Shown here piece by piece: positions 31,085-39,762 of a stretch of DNA of 48,770 nt; position 1 is the first letter of the stretch; every line of letters starts with the position of its first letter. The DNA lies in IMG/VR virus record IMGVR_UViG_3300006802_000085, positions 32,001 through 80,770 of that record; one strand, 5' to 3'. A program made the translations under genes and the position numbers. The notes beneath the pieces are model-generated. The model was not told the DNA's origin. It saw only the letters and a program-made list of their open reading frames with translations, and ran no database searches. Source of the DNA: a virus.

Positions 31085-32584
31085 ATGAGCAGAGGCGTGA
31101 CCCAACATTCGAGCATGCAATCGTGGCTAAGGTCGAAGTCGCCGGGGGCGGGAGGTGGCGGTGGGAAGAAGTTGTCGGGGTGGAAGGGCGGTGCCGCGGG
31201 CAAGGGTGAGATCGACACCTGGCTCCACACCAAGTGCCTGCCGCTGACGGTGTGGCGGCACCCGTTCCCGATGATCGTGGTCATCGAGGACAAGCAGACC
31301 AAGGCCAAGGTCGCGCACGTGTGGAGCCGCAACCACACTTGTCATGAGACCGAGTCGGTGCTGGAGACGATGTACTGGCGGGAGACCAAGGGCGACCCGT
31401 CCTCGCCGCGCAAGTCTCCGCCGGAACGGTGCGGGCTCTGCAAGTCGGCCGAGTACATGTGGCAGGCGTGTTGGCGATGGCTCGCCACGCACCGGTGGGC
31501 CAAGGACAAGGAGAACCCCAAGGCGGGCAAGTGGGTGCTCAACGCGCACGGCAAGGAGCTGAAGGCGGCGGGGCAGAGCGGGCCGGCAACGTTCGGGCTC
31601 GACCCGTGCGCCGTGCTCTTCAAGTTCGTATCCGAGGCGGAGGAGTACGAGAACACCACCATCCACGTCGGCGGGTTCTGCGGCATCTTCGGCCGCGACG
31701 ACTTGCCCGAGGACCTGCTCAAGGCGATGGCGCAAGCGCGCATCAGCCCCAAGGAGGCGTGGAAGGAAACGGGGATGGTCAAGCCCCGCTCGGTGATGTG
31801 CGTCGTCGACAACGACAAGCCCGAGCGAGGGGTTCAGGTCTCGGAGGAAACCAAGGACCTCGGCGAGAAGGTGAAGGAGAAGATCACGGAGGTGCTCGAC
31901 GGGTCGCAGATCAACATCATGAAGCGACCGTATTGCATCAAGTGGAAGTACGACCGATCGAAGCCGATGGGCAAGCAGTACGCGGTCACGGCCATGCTCA
32001 AGATCAAGCCCACGCCGCGCATCCTCGAAGTCATTCGCGGCGACGCGCCCGACCTCTCCGACATCGTCACGCCGTTCAACCAGCAGCAGATGCTCGCGAT
32101 CGTGGAGAAGCACTCACGCATCGAGGGCATCCCGTGGGCGACCTTGTTCCCGACGAAGGAGCAAGAGAAGCAGTGGGCGAAGGAGGACGCGACAGCGGCG
32201 AAGCGCGCGGCCGAGATCGCGGACGAGTACGAGCGCGACGACACCGACGATGACACCGACGATGACGGCGGCGAGGAGGAAGTGGTCGGGTGCGACGCGT
32301 GCAACAAGCCGCACCCGATCAGCGCGAACAAGTGCCCGCACTGCGGCCACGTCTACGACGTCGAGGACGAGCCCGACGACGAGGACGAGGAGGAAGAAGA
32401 GAAGCCGGCGCCGATCCGTCCGCGGAGTCAGGCGAAGGGTGGTGGCAAGGGCGGAGGCGGCAAGCCTGCGCCGGCACCCGAGCCGGACGACGACACCGAC
32501 GACGCCGACGACGACGACGACGACGACGCCGACGACACCGACGACGCCGACGACGACAACCAAGACGACGACATCCCATTCTGA
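31085..32584 (+). CDS. single-stranded DNA-binding protein with SSB-type acidic tail
   Basis: 499 residues. The centre has a His/Cys-rich set (HTCHETE...CGLCKSAEYMWQACW) comparable to the zinc-binding DNA-binding domain of T4 gp32. After a second zinc ribbon (CDACNKPHPISANKCPHCGH) comes a Gly/Lys/Pro linker and a very acidic tail ending DDDIPF*, identical to the tip of bacterial SSB, which recruits recombination and replication proteins. It lies directly before the RecA-like recombinase. The zinc-fold match to gp32 is by pattern only; the tail is unambiguous. Confidence 0.75.
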   Translation: MSRGVTQHSSMQSWLRSKSPGAGGGGGKKLSGWKGGAAGKGEIDTWLHTKCLPLTVWRHPFPMIVVIEDKQTKAKVAHVWSRNHTCHETESVLETMYWRETKGDPSSPRKSPPERCGLCKSAEYMWQACWRWLATHRWAKDKENPKAGKWVLNAHGKELKAAGQSGPATFGLDPCAVLFKFVSEAEEYENTTIHVGGFCGIFGRDDLPEDLLKAMAQARISPKEAWKETGMVKPRSVMCVVDNDKPERGVQVSEETKDLGEKVKEKITEVLDGSQINIMKRPYCIKWKYDRSKPMGKQYAVTAMLKIKPTPRILEVIRGDAPDLSDIVTPFNQQQMLAIVEKHSRIEGIPWATLFPTKEQEKQWAKEDATAAKRAAEIADEYERDDTDDDTDDDGGEEEVVGCDACNKPHPISANKCPHCGHVYDVEDEPDDEDEEEEEKPAPIRPRSQAKGGGKGGGGKPAPAPEPDDDTDDADDDDDDDADDTDDADDDNQDDDIPF

Positions 32585-32602
32585 GGGGGCGAGGGCTAGA
32601 GA

Positions 32603-33793
32603 ATGCGAAGGCGCGTACATACCAAGCGCGCCGCTCAGACCCAGCAGATGAACGACCTCCACGCGGTGGCGGCAGCCTTCACTGGCTTCCGCCCCGCGGG
32701 GGAGGTGTTCCTCAAGGTCAAGGCGGTGCCGACGATCTTCCCCGACTTCGATCACGGCGTGCGCGTCGGCGGGTTGCCGACCGAGCGCATCGCGCTCGTG
32801 CACGGACCCTCGGGCGAGGGCAAGACGATGTTCACGCTCGGGCTCGTGCGATCGTTTCTTACGGTCGGCAACCCCGTCTTCTTCGTCGACGCCGAGCGCA
32901 CGCTCGAACGCGGGTTCATCCGGCTCACGCTCCAAGACCAAGCCGACTCGCCCCTGTTCATGGGCGCGCGACCGACGTCGTACGAGCAGACGCGCGTGGA
33001 CGTCCGCACGTTCTGCAACCGCGTCGCCGAACTACGGAAGCGCGGCAAGGTGCACCCGGACGCGTGCGGACTCGTGGTCGTCGACAGCATCCGTAAGCTC
33101 GTGCCCAAGGACCAGTGGGAGAAGCTGCTTGAGTTGGCGAAGAACGCCAAGGACGAGAAGGCGCGCGACCGTGCGAACCAACACAAGGCGCAGATGAACG
33201 CGGCGTGGTGCGACGAGTTGATCCCACTGCTGGAGCAGACGGGGTGCACGATGGTGATCATCGCGCGCGAGATCGAGGACGCGGACGCGCCGCCGCCGCG
33301 CGCGATGCCGGGTCGGCCGCCGCCGCGCAAGCGCACGAAGACGGGCGGTGGCTCCGCGCTCTACTACGACGCGAGCCTCGACCTAGAGATCACGCGCGCG
33401 GCCTACGTGCAGAAGCCGGGCAAGACCGAGGGGTCGCGCCCGGTCGTGTACGGGGAGCGGCACCGGGTCACGATCAAGAAGTCGAAGGTGTCGGGCAAGG
33501 AGGACAAGGTCACGATCTGCCACTTCCACAGCTCGAACGGCAAGCTCGTACCCGAGGGGTTCGACCACGCGCGCGACCTCGTCGACCTCGGCGTGCGCCT
33601 GGGCGTGATCAAAGGCGGCAAGTCGACGAAGGGCGGCGGTGGGTGGATGCAGTGGCAGGGTCGGAAGTGGAACGGAGCCCACGCCGCCGTCGCCGCGCTG
33701 ACGAAGGACGCGCCCGCGCTCGCGAAGCTGGAGTCGGCGGTGCGCGCGAAGTTCGCGAGCGCGAGCCCGGTGGACCTGGACACGGAGGGGTGA
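32603..33793 (+). CDS. RecA/UvsX-like recombinase
   Basis: 396 residues. Walker A GPSGEGKT (68-75), PVFFVDAERTLERGF after it, Walker B CGLVVVDSIRKLVP, then QTGCTMVIIAREIED. The C-terminus is a helical/basic domain (GGGGWMQWQGRKWNGAHAAV). This core fits phage UvsX and RecA strand-exchange proteins. ATG 32603 is 18 bases after the SSB-like stop. It forms an evident recombination group with SSB, SbcCD-like and RuvC-like genes. Confidence 0.85.
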   Translation: MRRRVHTKRAAQTQQMNDLHAVAAAFTGFRPAGEVFLKVKAVPTIFPDFDHGVRVGGLPTERIALVHGPSGEGKTMFTLGLVRSFLTVGNPVFFVDAERTLERGFIRLTLQDQADSPLFMGARPTSYEQTRVDVRTFCNRVAELRKRGKVHPDACGLVVVDSIRKLVPKDQWEKLLELAKNAKDEKARDRANQHKAQMNAAWCDELIPLLEQTGCTMVIIAREIEDADAPPPRAMPGRPPPRKRTKTGGGSALYYDASLDLEITRAAYVQKPGKTEGSRPVVYGERHRVTIKKSKVSGKEDKVTICHFHSSNGKLVPEGFDHARDLVDLGVRLGVIKGGKSTKGGGGWMQWQGRKWNGAHAAVAALTKDAPALAKLESAVRAKFASASPVDLDTEG

Positions 33794-33797
33794 CCGC

Positions 33798-34529
33798 GTG
33801 CGATACCTTGTCACCTCGGACTGGCATGCGGACTGGACCACGCTCGGCCGAAGCCGCTACATCGAGATCGCGGAGGCGGTCGAGCGCACGATCGAGGTGG
33901 CGCTGAGCGAGCGCGTGGACGCGTACCTGTTCCTCGGCGACCTCACCGACCCGGACACGGGCGGCGACTCCTACCGCGCGGTAACGCTCGCGCTGATGAC
34001 GGCGACGCGGCTCGCGGCCAAGGGCGTGCGGTCGATCTGGGTCGCGGGCAACCACGACGTGTGTGAGGACGGGACCGGCACGACGACGCTCGCCCCCCTG
34101 CTCGCGGTGTCGTGGATGTACCCGGGGCGGGTGTGGGTGGCGACGCAACCGTGTGCGGTGCCGATGAGCGAGGACGAGTGGGTGCTCTGTCTCCCGTTCA
34201 CGCCCGCGAGCCATGGCGCGGATGCGGCCGAGGCAGTGCGCGCGCACTGGCCCGCGCGCGGGCGCGTAGTCGTCGCCGCACACCTGATGCTGCCGGGCAT
34301 TCACCCCGGCAGCGAGGAGGACATGCCGCGCGGGCGTGAGGTCGTGTTCCCGGCGGGGTTGACGCGCGCGGCGTCGGTGCGGCTCAACGGTCACTACCAC
34401 GCGCGGCAGACCGTCGACCTCGGCGACGGCGGCCCCGCCGTCATCGTACCCGGGTCGATGGCGCGGCTCGGGTTCGGCGAGGAGCAGAACGAGCCCGGGT
34501 TCCTCATCGTCGACACCGTCGCGCCATAA
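33798..34529 (+). CDS. SbcD/Mre11-like metallophosphoesterase nuclease
   Basis: 243 residues from GTG 33798. Calcineurin-type metal motifs are in order: SDWHADW (D8, H10), FLGDLTDP, AGNHDVC, AAHLMLPG and LNGHYHARQ. Mre11/SbcD partners pair with an SbcC/Rad50 ATPase, found three genes downstream. It is short for SbcD (no C-terminal capping domain), as in phage T4 gp47-type nucleases. Its stop lies in the next type C box. Confidence 0.85.
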   Translation: MRYLVTSDWHADWTTLGRSRYIEIAEAVERTIEVALSERVDAYLFLGDLTDPDTGGDSYRAVTLALMTATRLAAKGVRSIWVAGNHDVCEDGTGTTTLAPLLAVSWMYPGRVWVATQPCAVPMSEDEWVLCLPFTPASHGADAAEAVRAHWPARGRVVVAAHLMLPGIHPGSEEDMPRGREVVFPAGLTRAASVRLNGHYHARQTVDLGDGGPAVIVPGSMARLGFGEEQNEPGFLIVDTVAP

Positions 34530-34530
34530 C
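34525..34530 (+). promoter_or_regulatory. -10-like box, type C (CATAAC)
   Basis: GTCGCGCCATAACCCC overlaps the nuclease stop codon; ATG 34539 is 9 bases after the box. Confidence 0.65.
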
Positions 34531-34538
34531 CCCTGGGC

Positions 34539-34775
34539 ATGACGATCTCGTTCGCCGACGCCGCCGCGCAAGCGGTCGCGCTGTTCCGCCGAGCCGGCTA
34601 CCCCGGCGCCGACATCACCGTCGCCGTGCCCGCCGTGGACGTGCTCGCGCTCCAACGCGAGCCCGAGGTGGCGCGCGCGATCGTGGACCACGCCATGGCA
34701 CCGCCTGTTGCCGCGCCTAGGGGGCGCGTCCTGGGCCTCGTCGCCGGGGTCCGGGTGGTCGTGGGGGGAGAATGA
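34539..34775 (+). CDS. small hypothetical protein
   Basis: 78 residues: FADAAAQAVALFRRAGYPGADITVAVPAVDVLALQREPEVARAIVDHA. No ribosome site; start set by the type C box. Between the nuclease and ATPase genes. Unknown. Confidence 0.55.
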   Translation: MTISFADAAAQAVALFRRAGYPGADITVAVPAVDVLALQREPEVARAIVDHAMAPPVAAPRGRVLGLVAGVRVVVGGE

Positions 34776-35146
34776 GAAGGCGCGTCCACCGCCGTCCTAG
34801 CGCGAGCGTCCGCGTGTTCCCGGTCGAGGGGGCGCGGCTGGTCACGCTGGAGGACCCGGGCGGGGACTTGGGTGCCGTCGCCGGCGCTTACGCCCGGCTG
34901 CGCCCGCCCGAGGGGACGACGCCGGACGCGGTCGGTCAGTGGCGCGAGCGCGTGGCCAAGGTCGCGCTCGCGGTCAAGGTGCTGTCGGCGTCCCGCGCCG
35001 CCGACGTGCCCGACGCGTCTACCCGGGTAAACGCCGCCGACGTCGTCGGCGACTTGCGCGAGGAGGCGACGGCGCTCGCGCGCGAGAACGGCGACGAGCG
35101 CGTGGTCGCGATCGTCGCCGAGGTGCTGGACGAGGTGGGGGTATGA
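34772..35146 (+). CDS. hypothetical protein carrying the STRVNA insert
   Basis: 124 residues, ATGA overlap with the upstream gene. VRVFPVEGARLVTLEDPGGDLGAVAGAYARLRPPEG leads to a helical C-terminal half in which PDASTRVNAADVV is encoded by the palindrome. The same ASTRVNAAD peptide occurs in the polymerase. Unknown. Confidence 0.6.
   Translation: MRRRVHRRPSASVRVFPVEGARLVTLEDPGGDLGAVAGAYARLRPPEGTTPDAVGQWRERVAKVALAVKVLSASRAADVPDASTRVNAADVVGDLREEATALARENGDERVVAIVAEVLDEVGV
35016..35033 (+). repeat. dispersed palindrome, copy 7 (inside gene)
   Basis: CGTCTACCCGGGTAAACG, read as STRVNA in the 34772 gene. Confidence 0.92.
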
Positions 35147-37059
35147 TCCGGGCAATCATCTTGCGCAACGCCGGGCCGTTCCGCGGCGACCACGTGGTGG
35201 AGCTAGGGCCGGTGGCGTACGCGCTCACGGGCAGGTACGACGCCGACCCGGGCCGAAGCAACTGGTCAGGGAAGTCTTTCTTGCTGGAGATGGTCGAGTA
35301 CGCGCTCACGGGCAAGACGGCGGCGAGCCGCGCCTTCGACGCCGACGGATGGATCACGCGTGGCGAGACCGCGGGCAGGGTCGAGCTGGTGCTGGAGGAC
35401 GGGGCGGCGATCGTGCGCGAGCGGCGACGGGGCAAGCCCACACAGTCGGCGTTCACGGGCGCGGCCGGCAAGGCGACGCAGGCCGAGGCCGACGCCGCCG
35501 TGCTCAATCACATCGGATTCAGCGCCGACGACTTCCGCAACGTCGCCTACTTCGAGCAGGGGATGATGACTCGGTTCGTCCGCACCGAGCCCTCGCACCG
35601 GATGGAGATCGTGCGCGGGTGGTTCGGGATGGAGACGGCGGAGCAGGCGGTGGCGGTGGCGTCCGCGCGCGTCCGCGTCATCGTCGACGAGCTGGAGCCG
35701 TTGCGGGCTCGGCGCACCGCCATCGTGGGCATGCTGGAGGACGTGCCGGCGCTTGCCACGGAGCCGCTGGTCGCGGCGCGGGACGCGCTCGCGCAGAAGC
35801 TTGCGTACGAGCGCGAGCGGGCCGGCGAGGCCGAGGCCGTGGCGGCGGCCGAGGCCGCGATCGCCGAGTACAACGGCGTCGTGCGCGCGGGCAAGCAAGC
35901 GACGGCGACGCTTGCTGGCTTGCCCGACGGCGTGGACGCTGCTGCCGCGAGCGCGCGCGAGGCGTCGATACAGGCGATGGCCGCCGCCGCGCTCGCGCGC
36001 CGCGAGGTTGGCGAGCGCGCACGCGTCGCCCGCGGCGAGTTCGATGGCCGGTGCCCGGTCGCCGACATCGAGTGCCCGGCGCGAGCGCGCATCAACGCCG
36101 ACCGAAGCGGCGCCGCGTCGGTGCTTGCCCGTGCCCGCGAGAAGCACGGCGCGCTCGCGAACAAGGCGGCGGCGGCGGCGGAGGCGGCCGAGGAGTTGGC
36201 GGCGCTAGCGGGGGCGAAGCGCGACGCCGAGCACACGGTGGAGCGGCTACGCGCGAGTGCGCGCGAGATGTTGCCCAAGGTGAAGGCGGCGCAGGCGTTG
36301 CTCAAGCACCAACCCCAAGCACCCGCGCTAGACGCGCTCGCGCTCGCGTCGCTGGAGGAAGAGCATGCGCGCGCGGTGCGGGCGGTGGCCGACGCGGAGG
36401 CGGCGCGCGACCACCGCGCGCGGTTGGAGTCGAAGCTGCTCAAGCTGAACGAACGCGTGCGCTGGTGCGAGTCGGAGATGATGGCGGCGGCTGCGGCCGC
36501 GTCCGTGTTCCGCGCCGCGCAGCGACGCATCGGCGAGCGCGCCCTCGCCGGCATCGTCGACGCCGCGAACGCGACCATGGCCGGGTCCGGGATCGACCTG
36601 TCGGTGGCGGCGCGCTGGGAGCGGTCGGGCAAGTCTGCGGCGCGCGCGTGCGAGGTGTGCGGCCGCGCGTTCCCGGCCACGCTCCGGGTCAGGGAGTGCG
36701 CGTGCTGCGGCGCGGAGCGCGGCGCCGCCGTCGTGCGCCGGCTCGACTTCGAGCTGTCGGACCGGAGCGGGGCCGCGGACGGGATCGCGGGCGTGGCGCT
36801 GCAGCTCGCGGCCGGGGCGTGGCTGCTCCGCAAGCGGCAGTCGCCGTGGGCGACGGCGATGCTGGACGAACCCCTGGCCGCGTGCGACCGTACCAACAGG
36901 CGCGCGCTCGCGGGGCAGCTGGTGCGGCTCTTGGGCGCGGGCACGTGGAGGCAAGCGATCGTGGTCAGTCACTCGAACGATGTCGTCGACATGTACCCGG
37001 GCCGCATCGAGGTCGTGGTCGGTCGCGACGGCGCGCGCGCGATCCGGGTGACGGCGTGA
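35143..37059 (+). CDS. SbcC/Rad50-like SMC ATPase
   Basis: 638 residues from ATG 35143 (ATGA overlap). The N-terminal half-ATPase has the P-loop variant RSNWSGKS followed by FFRG-like and YFEQGMMTRF segments. Two Ala/Glu-rich coiled coils flank a cysteine turn CPVADIEC, a hook-like C-x6-C rather than the usual CxxC. The C-terminal half includes a four-cysteine ribbon (CEVCGRAF...CACCG), then the signature-like region, AMLDEPLAACD (Walker B) and VVSHSND (H-loop). It should pair with the 33798 nuclease to process DNA ends. Confidence 0.82.
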   Translation: MIRAIILRNAGPFRGDHVVELGPVAYALTGRYDADPGRSNWSGKSFLLEMVEYALTGKTAASRAFDADGWITRGETAGRVELVLEDGAAIVRERRRGKPTQSAFTGAAGKATQAEADAAVLNHIGFSADDFRNVAYFEQGMMTRFVRTEPSHRMEIVRGWFGMETAEQAVAVASARVRVIVDELEPLRARRTAIVGMLEDVPALATEPLVAARDALAQKLAYERERAGEAEAVAAAEAAIAEYNGVVRAGKQATATLAGLPDGVDAAAASAREASIQAMAAAALARREVGERARVARGEFDGRCPVADIECPARARINADRSGAASVLARAREKHGALANKAAAAAEAAEELAALAGAKRDAEHTVERLRASAREMLPKVKAAQALLKHQPQAPALDALALASLEEEHARAVRAVADAEAARDHRARLESKLLKLNERVRWCESEMMAAAAAASVFRAAQRRIGERALAGIVDAANATMAGSGIDLSVAARWERSGKSAARACEVCGRAFPATLRVRECACCGAERGAAVVRRLDFELSDRSGAADGIAGVALQLAAGAWLLRKRQSPWATAMLDEPLAACDRTNRRALAGQLVRLLGAGTWRQAIVVSHSNDVVDMYPGRIEVVVGRDGARAIRVTA

Positions 37060-37580
37060 GCCGGCGCGTCGTGGTCGGGCTCGACCTGTCGCTGCGCGCG
37101 GCGGCGGCGGCGCGGGTGACGTTGCCGTGGGACGGTGACCTGGAGGACGTGATCACGCGCGTGGTCGGTCAGGACCTGAGCGCGGGCTCGGAGCCGGAGG
37201 CGTACGCGCGCCGGCTCGATCTCATCGCCACCGCCATCGCCGACTTCTGCGAGGGCGCCGACGCCGTCTACGTCGAGGAGTACGCGTTCTCGTCGATGAG
37301 CAAACGCGCGCACTCGCTCGGTGAGGTCGGGGGCGTGGTGAAGTTGGAGCTGTTCCGGCGCAGCGGCCGATCGCCCACGCCTGTGACGGCGTCGACCGCG
37401 CGCAAGACCATGTTGCAGAAGCTGCCGCGCGCGGGCGTGAAGCCGTTCACGATGCGCAACGTGCGCCGGCTCGGACCGCCGGCGAACAAGTGGACCGAGG
37501 ATCAGATCGACGCCTTCGTGACGATGAACCACGGTGTCATGCTAGAGGGCGGTGTGGCCCTCACGTTTTTGGGGGAGTAG
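37056..37580 (+). CDS. RuvC-like Holliday junction resolvase
   Basis: 174 residues from GTG 37056. VVVGLDLSLRA gives the first acidic residue (D10), VYVEEYAF the second and DQIDAFV the last, the RNase H-fold acidic triad of RuvC-type nucleases. Phage members resolve recombination junctions and trim branched DNA before packaging. Overlaps the SbcC-like gene by GTGA. Confidence 0.75.
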   Translation: MSRRVVVGLDLSLRAAAAARVTLPWDGDLEDVITRVVGQDLSAGSEPEAYARRLDLIATAIADFCEGADAVYVEEYAFSSMSKRAHSLGEVGGVVKLELFRRSGRSPTPVTASTARKTMLQKLPRAGVKPFTMRNVRRLGPPANKWTEDQIDAFVTMNHGVMLEGGVALTFLGE

Positions 37581-37584
37581 GAGG

Positions 37585-38310
37585 ATGGTGAACGTGCACG
37601 ACGACGAGGATGGGGCGATCATTCACAAGCCGACGATGGTGAGCGCGGCAGCGCTCGCGCCCGCGGCGTACAACCCGAACAAGATGCGCCCGGAGGAATA
37701 CGAGGCGCTCAAGGAGAGCATTCGCGAGCACGGGTTCGCGGAGTCGGTGACGGTGCAGAAGACGGGGATGCGGATCATCGCCGGTCACCACCGGGTCCGC
37801 GCGGTCAGGGAGATCGCGATCGAGAGCGGCGCCGCCATCCCCGAGATCCCGTGCATCGTCCTCGACGTGGACGACGCCGCGGCCAAGCGTCTCAACCTCA
37901 AGCTGCAACACATCCACGGCTCGCCCGATGCGCACATGATCGGCGAGCTACTGCTCGACATCCACCGCGAGCACGCGTTCGACCCCGACGAGTCGCTGCG
38001 CTACGGGTTCGCGCTCGACGACGTCATGAAGTACATGCGTGTGATCGAGCCCGACCTCGGGCAGATCGTGGACGCGGGCGCGCGCGACCCCGTGCCGTCC
38101 TTCGGGCGCAGCCCGACGCTGGCTCTGGAGTTCGAGACCGAGGCCGGGCGCGATGCGGTCAAGAAACTCCTCGCCGAGCGCACCGACGTCGAGAAGAAGA
38201 AGAGCGGGGACGTCGTCGCTTTCGCGCTTGGTCTTGGTGTGAAGCGTAAGCCGGCGGCTACTACCAAGCCGATTCCCGGTTCAAACAAGAAGAAGCGCGC
38301 AAGACGGTAA
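37585..38310 (+). CDS. ParB/Srx-domain protein
   Basis: 241 residues from ATG 37585 (GGAGG-type site just before). Residues about 14-110 are a ParB N-terminal domain: LAPAAYNPNKMRPEEYEALKESIREHGFAESVTVQ, then MRIIAGHHRVRAVREI with the GHHR signature and LDVDDAAAKRLNLKLQH. The C-terminus is basic (KRKPAATTKPIPGSNKKKRARR). In phages such proteins commonly sit beside DNA methyltransferases, as here, so partition is not implied. Whether it binds the palindromes is open. Confidence 0.8.
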   Translation: MVNVHDDEDGAIIHKPTMVSAAALAPAAYNPNKMRPEEYEALKESIREHGFAESVTVQKTGMRIIAGHHRVRAVREIAIESGAAIPEIPCIVLDVDDAAAKRLNLKLQHIHGSPDAHMIGELLLDIHREHAFDPDESLRYGFALDDVMKYMRVIEPDLGQIVDAGARDPVPSFGRSPTLALEFETEAGRDAVKKLLAERTDVEKKKSGDVVAFALGLGVKRKPAATTKPIPGSNKKKRARR

Positions 38311-38311
38311 C

Positions 38312-39664
38312 GTGATGGGCAAGAGCTGGGACATCATGCACGGCGACGTGCGGCGCGTGTGCAAGACGCAGTTGGAGGCGGAGAGCTTTGACGCATGCTT
38401 GTGCGATCCTCCCTACGGTCTTTCGTTCATGGGCAGGGCGTGGGATTACCAGGTTCCAAACGCGATGCTATGGGCAGAGGTGTTGCGCGTACTTCGTCCC
38501 GGCGCGCACGCGATGATCTTTGGCGGTTCGCGCACGTTTCATCGAGTGGCGTGCGCGGTTGAGGACGGGGGCTTTGAGCTACGCGATTGTCTGATGTGGA
38601 TGTACGGGTCGGGGTTTCCGAAGTCGCTCGACGTGAGCAAGGCGATCGATAAGGCTGTGGGTGCGGCGCGGAAGGTAGTGGGACAAAAGCACGTGACCAA
38701 CGCGGCGCAGGGCAAGGGTCTAGGTCACGGCAACCTGATCGGCGGCAAGGTTCGGGCGGGGTTCATCGACATCACAGCGCCCGCTACCGACGCCGCACGC
38801 GTGTGGCAAGGCTACGGCACCGCGCTCAAGCCAGCACACGAGCCCATCGTGCTCGCGCGCAAGTCACTCGACGGCACCGTCGCAGAGAACGTGCAACGGT
38901 GGGGGTGCGGCGCGCTGGCGATTGATGCGTGCCGTATCGAAAAACAGCCCGGGGACACGAGCGGTTGGTCCTCGTCAGGTAGCAAGGCCAGTGAGAATAT
39001 TGCGATGTCCGGCGCGAACTACGCGCGCGACCCGAAGCCAGACGCGGTCGGCCGCTGGCCCGCGAACGTCATCTTAGACGCGGAGGCCGCCGCGGCGCTC
39101 GACGCGCAGACGGGGGACCGGCCGAGCACGTTGTTCGGACGCGCGGACCCACTCACATCCCACACGCACCCGGCCAGTCCAGACCGAACGCGCGGTTCCA
39201 TGTTCGGAAACAAGCGGGCGGGTGGCGGCGTCTACGCAGACAGCGGTGGCGCTTCCCGTTTCTTCTACACGGCTAAGGCCGATGCGTTCCAACGTGAAGC
39301 GGGATGCGATGAGCTTGCGCCCGCCGTCGCGAAGGGCACCGACACCCTTCGCGACGGCGGGCGCGGGAAAGCCACGCGAGCCAACACACACCCGACGGTC
39401 AAGCCCATCGATCTAATCCGCTACCTCGCGACACTCATTCTCCCACCACCGAATCCGAATCGGCCGCGCAGGATCTTGGTCCCGTTCTCGGGGTCGGGGT
39501 CGGAGATGATCGGGTGCCTGCAAGCGGGATGGGATGAGGTCGTGGGCATTGAACGGGAAGCTGAGTACATCACGATCGCGAGGGCGCGCATCACTCGCGG
39601 CGGTGTGCTCTCGCGACTCGATCGCAAGAAGAAGGCGGTCCCGACGCGCCGGCGCAAGCCATAG
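38312..39664 (+). CDS. site-specific DNA methyltransferase (N4/N6 type)
   Basis: 450 residues from GTG 38312 (ATG 38315 close by). The catalytic motif DPPYGLSF is at 32-39 and the SAM motif FSGSGSEMIGCLQAG at about 392, so this is the beta-type order. The middle is long (HPTVKPIDLIRYL before the SAM motif). The gene uses less GC-biased codons than its neighbours, with more AT in third positions, a hint of recent transfer. Its last 30 residues (RARITRGGVLSRLDRKK...) have a relic copy at 45767. Probably protects phage DNA from host restriction. Confidence 0.87.
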   Translation: MMGKSWDIMHGDVRRVCKTQLEAESFDACLCDPPYGLSFMGRAWDYQVPNAMLWAEVLRVLRPGAHAMIFGGSRTFHRVACAVEDGGFELRDCLMWMYGSGFPKSLDVSKAIDKAVGAARKVVGQKHVTNAAQGKGLGHGNLIGGKVRAGFIDITAPATDAARVWQGYGTALKPAHEPIVLARKSLDGTVAENVQRWGCGALAIDACRIEKQPGDTSGWSSSGSKASENIAMSGANYARDPKPDAVGRWPANVILDAEAAAALDAQTGDRPSTLFGRADPLTSHTHPASPDRTRGSMFGNKRAGGGVYADSGGASRFFYTAKADAFQREAGCDELAPAVAKGTDTLRDGGRGKATRANTHPTVKPIDLIRYLATLILPPPNPNRPRRILVPFSGSGSEMIGCLQAGWDEVVGIEREAEYITIARARITRGGVLSRLDRKKKAVPTRRRKP

Positions 39665-39687
39665 CTGGGCAGGCGTAAAGAAAAGTG

Positions 39688-39716
39688 TTGCGCGTCGGCG
39701 CGCGATGCTTTATCGT
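39688..39716 (+). promoter_or_regulatory. promoter cassette type B, copy 6
   Basis: TTGCGC-N17-TATCGT with the GCGCGTCGGCGCGC spacer. The first 23 bases after the methyltransferase stop hold nothing else. Confidence 0.78.
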
Positions 39717-39725
39717 ATCTCTAGT

Positions 39726-39746
39726 GGGGCGGCACTGAGTCGCCCC
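39726..39746 (+). promoter_or_regulatory. 5'-leader hairpin of the 39763 gene
   Basis: GGGGCG and CGCCCC around a 9-base loop, beginning three bases after the predicted transcript start; TAGGAGG ribosome site follows. Confidence 0.5.
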
Positions 39747-39762
39747 CGGTAGGAGGTGCGAG

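Noticed and set aside
31021-31209. GTG 31021 ORF eight bases after a type C box
   Set aside because: It overlaps the SSB-like gene in another frame and shows no recognisable features; ATG 31085 has a ribosome site and begins the real protein.
26150-32580. Acidic repeat tracts as CRISPR or satellite arrays
   Set aside because: They are in-frame Asp/Glu codon runs inside protein genes, without repeat-spacer structure.
34110-34450. TACCCGGGG and GTACCCGGGTCG as further palindrome copies
   Set aside because: They share only the CCCGGG core and lack the TTTA/TAAA arms.
37585-38310. ParB-like protein as proof of plasmid-like partition
   Set aside because: No ParA ATPase is adjacent, and ParB-domain proteins next to methyltransferases are common in phages without a partition role.
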